Shown: positions 1 through 6,251, counted from the stretch's first letter. The stretch: DNA of 7,237 nt from an uncultured Collinsella sp. (GCA_905210085.1 CAJLVJ010000071.1:1-7237), one strand, 5' to 3'. Made by a program: numbers and translations. Notes: generated by a model not told the origin, from the letters alone.

Positions 1-621
1 ACCATCGAGAACTGGTCCAAGAACATGTACAACCTCAACACCAAGCGTGCGCGCGTGGACGAGGACGGCGACATCGAGTGGATCAGCGGCTCCTTCGGCA
101 GCCACGTGGGCTACCTCTACCCCATGAGCGTGCTCAACGGCCGCCGCGCCCGCTCGAGCTTTACCGGCATCACCTTTGCCGGCGCCGGGCAGAACCTCGA
201 CACCGGCTGCAAGGTCGTGCTCAACGCGCCCGAGACCTCGGCAACCGTCGAGACCAAGGGCATCTCCAAGAGCGGCGGCATCCAGACGTTCCGCAGCTCT
301 ATCGTTGCCACGCCCAAGGCCGAGGGCTCCAAGGCAACCGTGAGCTGCCAGTCACTGATGCTCGACGACCAGAGCCGCTCCGACACTATTCCGGCCATGG
401 ACATCCGCGCCAAGAACGTCGACATCGGCCACGAGGCCACCATCGGACGTATCGGCGACGACAAGGTGTTCTACCTGATGAGCCGCGGTATCCCGGAGGA
501 AGAAGCCCGTACCATGATCGTCAACGGCTTTGCCAACCCGGTCTCCAAGGAGCTACCGCTGGAGTACGCCGTCGAGATGAACAACCTGATCAAGCTCGAG
601 ATGGAAGGAGCGATCGGATAA
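1..621 (+). CDS. sufB: SufB, Fe-S cluster scaffold subunit of the SufBCD complex (3' part only)
   Basis: The first 206 codons read in frame from base 1; the N-terminal half or more of the protein lies before the window (E. coli SufB is about 495 residues). SufB works in the cytoplasm with SufD and the ATPase SufC as the scaffold on which new Fe-S clusters are built. The fragment covers the end of the beta-helix core and the C-terminal helical domain. It shows the family block CQSLMLDDQSRSDTIPAMDI at fragment residues 116-135, followed by the HEATIGRIGDDKVFYLMSRG block. Cys116 matches the cysteine known as Cys405 in E. coli, and His144/Glu145 match the conserved HE pair near the SufB-SufD interface. 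These are the residues expected for cluster assembly, so the protein looks functional. The stop codon overlaps the sufD start by one base (TAATG). An internal ATG at base 25 is not the true start. Confidence 0.96.
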   Translation, partial: TIENWSKNMYNLNTKRARVDEDGDIEWISGSFGSHVGYLYPMSVLNGRRARSSFTGITFAGAGQNLDTGCKVVLNAPETSATVETKGISKSGGIQTFRSSIVATPKAEGSKATVSCQSLMLDDQSRSDTIPAMDIRAKNVDIGHEATIGRIGDDKVFYLMSRGIPEEEARTMIVNGFANPVSKELPLEYAVEMNNLIKLEMEGAIG

Positions 622-1892
622 TGAAACAGGAAACCAACACCGCTGCAACCACGCTCGAGCAGGTCAACGCTATGCCGGCCGCCACATGGGGTTGGCTCAA
701 GATGAACCAGACCAAGCTCGAGCTTTCGGACGAGCTTGCCGCCGCTCCCGCCGAGACCGTTAAGGTTGAGGGCTTGGACGAGCAGTTTGCTGGCGTGGCA
801 GACGCGTTCGACGCCGCCATGGACGCCATGGCCGAGCGCTTCCCCGAGCGCCGCGCCTCCGCGCCCGGCGATGCCGCCGACCGCGCCCGCATCACGCCCG
901 AGACCGAGCTCGACGTGCCCGCCACCTCCGTCTACCAGGCCGGTGCCATCAAGCTCGAGGAGGAGCTCTCCCCTGCTGAGGCCTTTGAGACCGGCATGGG
1001 CGAGGCTGCCTACGCCTACTTGGCCGAGCACGCTACCAAGCGCATCGTCATCGATGTGCCCGCATACCAGCACGCCACGGTTACCGTGCGCGTGAGCGGT
1101 GTCGATGCCGCCGCGGCCATCGCCGCCATCGACGTCGTCGTCCGTCCCCAGTCGACGCTCGACCTGCAGATCGCCCTGGACTCCCCCGTTGCCGGCGAGG
1201 GCGTCGTGGGATCCGTGCTGCGCGTGTGCGCCCACGAGTACGCCACCGTCAACGTGGCCTGCACGCAGACGCTCGACGATAGCTGGATCGCGCTCGACGA
1301 CACCGGCCTGTTCCTGGACGAGGGCGCGCGCGTCAACGTGCAGCACACCGTCCTGGGTGCCGGCGCCAGCGCCACCGGCCTTGCCGGCGACCTGCTGGGC
1401 GATACCGCCAAGGTCACCATCGATACTGACTACCTGGGCGCCCGCGAGCAGGTGCGCGACTTTAACTACGAGCTGCGCCACCGCGGTCGCAAGACCGAGT
1501 GCGAGATCGACGCCAACGGCGTACTGACCGGCACGTCCAAGAAGGTCTACCGCGGCACCATCGACCTCGTGCACGGCTGCAAGGGTGCAACCGGCACCGA
1601 GCGCGAGACGGTGCTTTTGGCCAACAAGGGCGTCGACAACAAGACCGTTCCCGTCATACTGTGCGACGAGGACGACGTCGCCGGCAACCACGGCGCCACC
1701 ATCGGTCACGTCCGCGACGAGCAGCTGTTCTACCTCGCCTGCCGCGGCCTTGACCAAAACGCCGCCGAGGACCTGTTCATCCGCGCCAAGCTGGAGGACG
1801 CCGCGCTTTCCGCCACCGACGAGCGCACCCGCGCAGCCGTCGTCCGCTTGGGCAACAACCTGATCGACAACTTTGAAGAGGAGCTCGCATGA
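621..1892 (+). CDS. sufD: SufD, Fe-S cluster assembly protein of the SufBCD complex
   Basis: A 423-residue protein, the same length as E. coli SufD. SufD pairs with SufB and SufC; its C-terminal part faces SufB at the cluster-building site. The N-terminal region (about residues 1-145) is helical and Ala/Glu-rich, and contains a SufD-like ATWGWLKMN segment near residue 21. The middle is the beta-helix core. Near the end come the family blocks VYRGTIDLVHGCKGATGTER, VILCDEDDVAGNHGATIGHV and LFYLACRGLD. His357 in NHGAT corresponds to E. coli His360. The residue two positions before it, a cysteine in E. coli, is Gly355 here. The start at 621 is chosen because AAGGAG lies at 605-610 and the ATG overlaps the sufB stop; an open frame running back to 78 lies inside sufB and is an artefact. 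The stop overlaps the sufS start as ATGA, so the two are probably translationally coupled. Confidence 0.94.
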   Translation: MKQETNTAATTLEQVNAMPAATWGWLKMNQTKLELSDELAAAPAETVKVEGLDEQFAGVADAFDAAMDAMAERFPERRASAPGDAADRARITPETELDVPATSVYQAGAIKLEEELSPAEAFETGMGEAAYAYLAEHATKRIVIDVPAYQHATVTVRVSGVDAAAAIAAIDVVVRPQSTLDLQIALDSPVAGEGVVGSVLRVCAHEYATVNVACTQTLDDSWIALDDTGLFLDEGARVNVQHTVLGAGASATGLAGDLLGDTAKVTIDTDYLGAREQVRDFNYELRHRGRKTECEIDANGVLTGTSKKVYRGTIDLVHGCKGATGTERETVLLANKGVDNKTVPVILCDEDDVAGNHGATIGHVRDEQLFYLACRGLDQNAAEDLFIRAKLEDAALSATDERTRAAVVRLGNNLIDNFEEELA

Positions 1893-3214
1893 TCGACACC
1901 GAGCACGTTAAATGCGACACCTGTACTGCCCCCGAGCCCATGGAGCTCGACGCCAGCGACGAGGCTTCGCGCGGCTGGCCCACTGTGGACATCGAGACCA
2001 ACCCCTACAAGGCGCAGTTCCCGCTGTTTCAGCAGCACCCCGAGATCGCCTTCCTCGATAGTGCCGCCACCGCGCAGCGCCCTGCCTGTGTGCTCGACGC
2101 CGAGCGCGACTTCTACCAGCGTATGAACGCCAACCCCCTGCGCGGCCTGTACTCGCTGTCCGTCGAGGCCACCGAGGCCATCGCGAAGGTCCGCCAGCAG
2201 ATCGCCGACCTCATCGGCGCCTCACAGGCCAACGAGGTCGTCTTCACCCGCAACACGAGCGAGTCGCTCAACCTGGTCGCCAAGAGCTTTGCGCCAACGG
2301 TGCTCGAGCCCGGTGACGAGGTCGTCATCACCATCATGGAGCACCACTCCAACCTGATTCCGTGGCAGCAGGTCTGCCGCGAGACCGGCGCCAAGCTCGT
2401 CTACCTCTACCCCACCAAGACCGGCCAGCTCACCACCGAGGAAGTTCTTGCCAAGGTTGGTCCCAAGACCAAGATCCTGGCCGTGGGCCAGGTCTCCAAC
2501 GTGCTGGGCGTCGAGAACCCGGTCAAGAACCTCGGCAAACTCGTGCACAAGTACGGCGGCTACCTGGTCGTCGACGGTGCGCAGTCGCTGCCGCACATGC
2601 CGGTCAACGTGGCCGACCTGGGCGCCGACTTCTTTGCCTTTAGCGCGCACAAGGCCATGGGCCCCATGGGCATCGGCGTGCTGTGGGGCAAGATGGACCT
2701 GCTCAACGCCATGCCGCCCATGCTCACCGGCGGCGAGATGATCGATTCGGTCACCGAGCAGGACGCCGTCTGGGCGCCCGTCCCCGAGAAGTTCGAGGCC
2801 GGCACGCAGGACGCCGCCGGCATCTTCGCCACGGGTGCGGCACTCGACTACCTCGTCAACACGGTTGGCTACGAAAACATCCAGGCACGCGAGCAGGCAC
2901 TCGTCCACTACCTGATGGGCGAACTCATGCAGCTCGACTTTGTCCAGATCATCGGCTCCATCTACTGGGACAACCATCACGGCGTCGTCAGCTTTAACGT
3001 CAAGGGTATCCACCCGCACGACGTCGCGAGCATCATGGACATGGACGGCGTGTGCATCCGTGCCGGTCACCACTGCGCGCAGCCGCTGCTTACCTGGCTG
3101 GGCGTCGAGAACCTCGCCTGCTGCCGCGCCAGCGTGGCCTTCTACAACGACAAGGCCGACATCGATAAGTTCATCGCCGGCCTGCATCACGTTTGGAGCA
3201 CGTTCAATGGGTAA
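1889..3214 (+). CDS. sufS: SufS, group II cysteine desulfurase (PLP-dependent)
   Basis: SufS removes sulfur from L-cysteine, leaving alanine and an enzyme persulfide, which it passes to SufU. The 441-residue protein has a class V aminotransferase fold. Visible landmarks are: FLDSAATAQRP near residue 55; MEHHSNLIPWQ with His152/His153 beside the cofactor; VVDGAQSLPH; the PLP lysine Lys255 in FSAHKAMGPMG; the catalytic Cys396 in RAGHHCAQPL; and the substrate-carboxylate arginine Arg413 in CCRAS. The short active-site loop context fits the SufS (group II) type rather than IscS/NifS. The protein is about 35 residues longer than E. coli SufS at the N-terminus, and that extension contains a CxxC pair (Cys9, Cys12). 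Start 1889 is supported by AGAGGAG at 1877-1883 and the ATGA overlap with sufD; the next Met (18) has no visible Shine-Dalgarno sequence. Confidence 0.96.
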   Translation: MIDTEHVKCDTCTAPEPMELDASDEASRGWPTVDIETNPYKAQFPLFQQHPEIAFLDSAATAQRPACVLDAERDFYQRMNANPLRGLYSLSVEATEAIAKVRQQIADLIGASQANEVVFTRNTSESLNLVAKSFAPTVLEPGDEVVITIMEHHSNLIPWQQVCRETGAKLVYLYPTKTGQLTTEEVLAKVGPKTKILAVGQVSNVLGVENPVKNLGKLVHKYGGYLVVDGAQSLPHMPVNVADLGADFFAFSAHKAMGPMGIGVLWGKMDLLNAMPPMLTGGEMIDSVTEQDAVWAPVPEKFEAGTQDAAGIFATGAALDYLVNTVGYENIQAREQALVHYLMGELMQLDFVQIIGSIYWDNHHGVVSFNVKGIHPHDVASIMDMDGVCIRAGHHCAQPLLTWLGVENLACCRASVAFYNDKADIDKFIAGLHHVWSTFNG

Positions 3215-3641
3215 TCTGTACACCTCCACCACGTTTATGGAGCACAACTCGCACCCCGACTACAAGTACGAGATGGATGCCCCCACGCACGAGCACGACG
3301 GCATCAACCCCAGCTGCGGCGACGAGCTCACCTTGCAGCTGCGCGTCGAGAACGGCGTGATCGAGGAGGCCTCCTTTACCGGCCACGGCTGCGCCATCAG
3401 TCAGGCCAGTGCCGACATCATGGCCGACCTCATCACCGGCGAGACCGTCGAGGAAGCTCACCGCTTGGCAGAGCTCTTCCTCGCCATGATCCGCGGCGAG
3501 CAGCTCTCCGAGGAGGACTTGGAAGACCTGGACGAAGCCGCCCAGCTCCAGGACATCTCGCACATGCCCGCCCGCGTCAAATGCGCCGAGCTCGCCTGGC
3601 GCACCCTCGACGGCATGCTCGAGGGGCAAGCTAACCAGTAG
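3207..3641 (+). CDS. sufU: SufU, zinc-dependent sulfur-transfer protein partnering SufS
   Basis: A 144-residue U-type protein, close in length to Bacillus subtilis SufU. In Gram-positive bacteria SufU binds zinc and accepts persulfide sulfur from SufS, delivering it to SufBCD. The ligand set is intact: Cys37 and Asp39 in NPSCGDELTL, Cys62 in FTGHGCAISQASADIM, and Cys126 in MPARVKCAELAW. The stretch between Cys62 and Cys126 includes the acidic segment GEQLSEEDLEDLDEAAQLQD; an insertion in this region distinguishes SufU from IscU. The start at 3207 is supported by TTGGAG at 3193-3198 and overlaps the sufS stop by 8 bp; the same frame is open further upstream, but that part lies inside sufS. It is the last gene of the operon, and a strong terminator follows 32 bases after the stop codon. 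Confidence 0.95.
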   Translation: MGNLYTSTTFMEHNSHPDYKYEMDAPTHEHDGINPSCGDELTLQLRVENGVIEEASFTGHGCAISQASADIMADLITGETVEEAHRLAELFLAMIRGEQLSEEDLEDLDEAAQLQDISHMPARVKCAELAWRTLDGMLEGQANQ

Positions 3642-3673
3642 CGTATGCTCCGAATCCAAGGTTTTTGATTGCC

Positions 3674-3703
3674 GAGCCGCCCGATACGGGCGGCTCTGTT
3701 TTT
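3674..3703 (+). terminator. Rho-independent terminator of the suf operon
   Basis: A perfect 10-bp inverted repeat, GAGCCGCCCG (3674-3683) and CGGGCGGCTC (3687-3696), is separated by the loop ATA and followed by TGTTTTT. Real folding probably opens the last pair into a 5-base loop. It lies 32 bases after the sufU stop. No T-tract follows the stem on the minus strand, so it should act only on plus-strand transcripts. Confidence 0.93.
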
Positions 3704-4300
3704 CCTAATGAGCACGAACACACAAAATCAGCGCGTCCGGCGCCCCGTCTGTCATTTACCACACGGCCAGACGCGAACACGGGCGTTTTCCACAGCACCA
3801 AAGGCCTGCGGCAGGGCCCCGGGCCCGCCAAGCAATGCGCCAAGCCCCGTTCTGCTGAGCTCCGACTCGCTTCGCGCCTGCCGCAGACGGGTCCCATAGG
3901 GTGCGACGTGCATTTTTGCGAGTATTCAGCACGCCAAGCTGTATGTATACGCATCGAAAGCGTTAATCAACGTCTCCAGGCGCATATATATTGTGTTTTA
4001 GAACAAGCATCGCGGTCTCAGGGATCACATACATGCGCTTCGGAGGCGCATCGGAAGGCATAAATAGCTTCGGGACCCGTATGTTGCAAGACTGCGGCAG
4101 TGCCGACAGCACCACGATGCTGAAAACTCCGTTTTTTGCACGGCGCAGACGGGGGTAGGCACGGGCAAACCCGGACTGAGCTGTTATTTTATGCAAGATG
4201 ACGATTGTTCTATGCATATTAAGAAGTGCAGTTACCGTACCAAGCTTTTGAACGCTGGTTGCGGCGTATGGACGACCCCAACTGCGGTGAACAGGCGACC
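3704..4300. other. 597-bp spacer between the suf terminator and the transposase gene, no convincing gene
   Basis: No open frame here has both a ribosome binding site and recognisable content. The first part (about 3740-3895) is GC-rich and full of inverted repeats. The second part (about 3900-4260) is clearly AT-richer than the rest of the window and includes a hairpin of ATGCGC/GCGCAT arms at 4033-4051 and a run of six T at 4132-4137. A minus-strand frame at 3963-4217 is open for 84 codons but lacks a Shine-Dalgarno sequence and resembles no family I recognise. No clear terminator for the minus-strand transposase gene was found. Confidence 0.6.
3744..3891. repeat. Nested inverted repeats, GC-rich; possible REP-like element or structured RNA
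   Basis: Several pairings compete here. CCCGTCTG (3744-3751) pairs with CAGACGGG (3884-3891). CTGCGGCAGG (3806-3815) pairs perfectly with CCTGCCGCAG (3877-3886). A local hairpin forms from CGTCTG (3746-3751) and CAGACG (3768-3773). GGGCCC occurs twice around one C at 3814-3826. The two long-range pairings overlap at 3884-3886, so they cannot both form completely. The position, between a terminator and a RAYT homologue, would suit a REP-type extragenic element, but no second full copy is present in the window. Confidence 0.4.
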
Positions 4301-5113
4301 TTACATCACGTTTCCGCCAGCCCGCATCGCCGTTCGCGCGCGGGCGCGCACGATACGAGAGACGGTACTTTTGCCAATCCCGGTATACCGCTCAATCTGG
4401 CGCACCGTAAAACCGGCATCGTGCAATCCAAAAATAACGGTATCGCGCTGCGCCGGCGGTGCGACTTTAACCCCACGAAGCGGAACCCCGAGCTCCTTCG
4501 CCATCTTGTCGGCAAAGGCGTGGCGTTCCCATTCCGTCTCTTTCATATCGCACAGCGCTGGCTCACTGCCGTCGGGCGTCGAAAGCGAATAGGCAATAAA
4601 GCCCTCGGCAGAACCAAAAAGCTCAAGCACGCAAGAAGGATCAGAAAATCCCCTCGCGACATCGGCCGCGTCACCGTCGTAAGAACGCAGATGTTCCGCA
4701 AAGCTGCTCCAGGGATAACGCTCGATTAGGCTAACGCCCACCTCCTGCGGATCGGCGTGTACGGAGCGAATAGCCTCCATCACCTGCCAATCGGTATCGA
4801 GCGAACGCCGGTCAAAACGGTTCTGGAACAGATGGCCTGTGCGCCCCGTGCGCTTATTGAACCGCCGCGCGTACGTCAAAAGCAGCCGGTGCATCGCCGC
4901 GCTCATCGCGTCCTCGTAATCTGCAAGCACCAGACGCACGTGATTGCCCATAAGGCACCAGGCGATAACCGTCACGCCCGCCTTGCGGCAGCGCTCGCGC
5001 ATCAGCTCCAAAAACTCCCACCGGTCTTCATCGCCCTCAAAGATGAGCTGTTTGCCCACACCGCGGGCACAGACATGGTAAAAGCCGGTAACCGTTCTCC
5101 AAACGCGCTGCAT
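4301..5113 (-). CDS. REP-associated tyrosine transposase (RAYT/Y1) homologue with C-terminal helix-turn-helix, probably catalytically inactive
   Basis: A 270-residue protein with the Y1 transposase (IS200-like) fold signature: FYHVCARGVGKQLIF at residues 11-25, WCLMGNHVRLVL at 52-63, RTGHLFQNRF at 91-100, a region like the usual RYIHxNP block at 116-122, and YPWSSF at 133-138. Working members are single-strand HUH endonucleases that use an HxH pair and one tyrosine. Here the second histidine is Arg60 (His58-Val-Arg60), and the position normally held by tyrosine in RYIHxNP is Ser117 (RSVHADP), so cleavage is unlikely. Residues about 222-258 form a helix-turn-helix (FTVRQIERYTGIGKSTVSRI), so DNA binding may persist. 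The reading frame is otherwise intact. AAGGGAG (minus strand of 5118-5124) lies 4 bases before the ATG. It is a single gene with no insertion-sequence ends seen. The family call is secure; the alignment of the two lost residues was made by eye. Confidence 0.85.
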   Translation of the reverse strand: MQRVWRTVTGFYHVCARGVGKQLIFEGDEDRWEFLELMRERCRKAGVTVIAWCLMGNHVRLVLADYEDAMSAAMHRLLLTYARRFNKRTGRTGHLFQNRFDRRSLDTDWQVMEAIRSVHADPQEVGVSLIERYPWSSFAEHLRSYDGDAADVARGFSDPSCVLELFGSAEGFIAYSLSTPDGSEPALCDMKETEWERHAFADKMAKELGVPLRGVKVAPPAQRDTVIFGLHDAGFTVRQIERYTGIGKSTVSRIVRARARTAMRAGGNVM

Positions 5114-5146
5114 GGCGCTCCCTTCGCCGGGATCTGCTTACCATCC

Positions 5147-5175
5147 AATACAGCACGATTGAAGCGTGCCATCAA
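5147..5175 (-). promoter_or_regulatory. Candidate promoter of the transposase homologue with an inverted repeat in its spacer
   Basis: On the minus strand, TTGATG (5175-5170) and TGTATT (5152-5147) each match the sigma-70-type consensus at 4 of 6 positions and are exactly 17 bases apart. The start codon lies about 33 bases downstream of the -10 box. The spacer itself is an inverted repeat, GCACG/CGTGC around 7 bases (5153-5169), which could be an operator. No experimental support. Confidence 0.4.
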
Positions 5176-5417
5176 AACATTCACGCAAAACAATACACTC
5201 GCGCGGCCAAAGGCAGCAAACAGGCGGCGAACGGCACCGTTGCAACAGGTCAACCACTGCAACGCTTACAAGAGCTGACCAAAAGCTTGCCCAAGAAGGA
5301 CCCCCTCTACGGAAGTTCACGACCACAGAACATAGAGTTAAACCGTTTCAATTAAAACTTGCGGACTTCTCGCTACGAAAACTGAGCCGTTCGCCGAATA
5401 TTCCGTGCATTTCGCGG

Positions 5418-5423
5418 TATTAT
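5418..5423 (+). promoter_or_regulatory. Possible -10 box of the scaffold/GGGtGRT operon
   Basis: TATTAT matches TATAAT at 5 of 6 positions, sits in an AT-rich stretch, and lies about 94 bases before the start codon. There is no convincing -35 hexamer 16-19 bases upstream; the palindrome GAATATTC covers that position instead. An activator-dependent promoter or a different promoter is possible. Confidence 0.25.
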
Positions 5424-5516
5424 AGGGGCTGCATGTCATGTCCCTTTCGAAGGGTCGCCCGGCAATCGCCAGCCACGGCCCCCAGACGGGACGCCAACAC
5501 GATAGAGAGGAGAGGC

Positions 5517-6251
5517 ATGCAGTACTCACAGGAAGTGGAGAACATGTGCCCCGTTGCCAAGGGTGCATACCACGGCCCCGCACCCATCCCCGAGGAGGGC
5601 AAGTGGGTCCAGGCTAAGGAGATTTCCGACATCTCCGGTCTTACGCACGGTGTGGGTTGGTGCGCACCTCAGCAGGGCGCCTGCAAGCTCACGCTGAACG
5701 TCAAGGACGGCATCATCGAGGAGGCCCTCGTTGAGACCATCGGCTGCTCGGGCATGACCCACTCTGCCGCCATGGCTTCCGAGATCCTTCCCGGTAAGAC
5801 CATCCTCGAGGCCCTCAACACCGACCTCGTCTGCGACGCCATCAACGTTGCTATGCGCGAGATCTTCCTGCAGATCGTTTACGGCCGCAGCCAGACCGCG
5901 TTCTCCGAGGGCGGCCTGCCCGTGGGCGCCTCCCTCGACGACCTCGGCAAGGGCCTTCGCTCTCAGGTCGGCACCATGTTCGGCACCAAGGCCAAGGGCG
6001 CTCGTTACCTCGAGCTCGCTCAGGGCTACGTCACCCGCATGGCTCTCAACGACAAGAACGAGATCATCGCATTCGAGTTCCTGAACCTCGGCAAGTTCAC
6101 CGACGCCATCAAGGCCGGCAAGACCCCCGAGGAGGCCATCGCTGGCGCTATGGGCCACTATGGTCAGTGGGAGAATGCTGCCAAGTACATCGACCCGCGC
6201 ACCGACGAGGAGACCCACTCCGTCGCCAGCGTGTTCCCGGTTCACGAGTAG
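5517..6251 (+). CDS. NifU/IscU-like iron-sulfur cluster assembly scaffold protein, long form paired with GGGtGRT protein
   Basis: A 244-residue protein. Residues about 45-125 resemble the U-type scaffold fold: KLTLNVKDGIIEEALVETIG (57-76), then Cys77 in GCSGMTHSAAMASEIL and a helix with Cys106. It has five cysteines (11, 49, 56, 77, 106) and none after 106. The last 120 or so residues, including FLNLGKFTDAIKAGKTPEEA, have no counterpart in SufU and lack metal-ligand clustering. Such proteins are annotated as Fe-S assembly scaffold proteins and typically sit directly before a GGGtGRT gene, as here (18-bp gap). A direct role in cluster assembly is an inference from homology. The usual CGD ligand motif of SufU/IscU is not present in the same form. 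The start at 5517 is supported by the purine-rich AGAGAGGAGAGG just upstream; the frame remains open further upstream, but without a comparable ribosome binding site. Confidence 0.85.
   Translation: MQYSQEVENMCPVAKGAYHGPAPIPEEGKWVQAKEISDISGLTHGVGWCAPQQGACKLTLNVKDGIIEEALVETIGCSGMTHSAAMASEILPGKTILEALNTDLVCDAINVAMREIFLQIVYGRSQTAFSEGGLPVGASLDDLGKGLRSQVGTMFGTKAKGARYLELAQGYVTRMALNDKNEIIAFEFLNLGKFTDAIKAGKTPEEAIAGAMGHYGQWENAAKYIDPRTDEETHSVASVFPVHE

Larger units (their letters stand above)
5114..5516. other. 403-bp divergent intergenic region between the transposase homologue and the scaffold operon
   Basis: The transposase-proximal part holds the candidate minus-strand promoter and, at 5238-5264, a perfect 7-bp inverted repeat (CGTTGCA/TGCAACG, 13-base spacer). 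The stretch about 5325-5425 is AT-rich and is the likely promoter zone for the plus-strand operon. It contains the palindrome GAATATTC (5396-5403) and a possible -10 box TATTAT (5418-5423), but no good -35 box at the right distance. From about 5430 to 5516 runs a leader with small hairpins: CCCTT/AAGGG at 5442-5454 and CCC-AGAC-GGG at 5481-5490. No riboswitch family could be recognised. The plus-strand frame is open through much of this region, but the coding start is at 5517. Confidence 0.5.

Noticed and set aside
78..620. Upstream extension of the sufD reading frame overlapping sufB
   Set aside because: It runs within sufB in another frame, translates to Arg/Pro-rich shadow sequence, and the SufD start at 621 has a clear ribosome binding site.
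471..1757. 428-codon minus-strand open frame opposite sufB/sufD
   Set aside because: It is low-complexity Gly/Val/Leu-rich sequence typical of antisense frames in high-GC genes and lies opposite well-supported SufB and SufD.
2222..3247. 341-codon minus-strand open frame opposite sufS
   Set aside because: Antisense shadow of sufS with composition-driven content and no recognisable motif.
3631..3954. Minus-strand open frame of 107 codons across the suf terminator
   Set aside because: It runs through the terminator and into sufU, lacks a ribosome binding site, and its Arg/Cys-rich content reflects the GC-rich repeats.
3665..4063. Plus-strand open frame of 132 codons after sufU
   Set aside because: It starts inside the region of the terminator hairpin, has no ribosome binding site and encodes no recognisable sequence.
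4107..4137. Possible terminator, CAGCA/TGCTG stem followed by six T
   Set aside because: The stem is only 5 bp, the T-run starts 9 bases after the stem, and no plus-strand gene precedes it.
5455..5500. SAM-I riboswitch-like CCCGGCAA motif in the leader
   Set aside because: Only this short piece resembles the riboswitch; the other conserved SAM-I helices and the terminator are missing.
5166..5516. Long N-terminal extension of the scaffold gene
   Set aside because: The extension is basic, low in recognisable content, covers likely promoter sequence, and has no ribosome binding site as good as the one before 5517.
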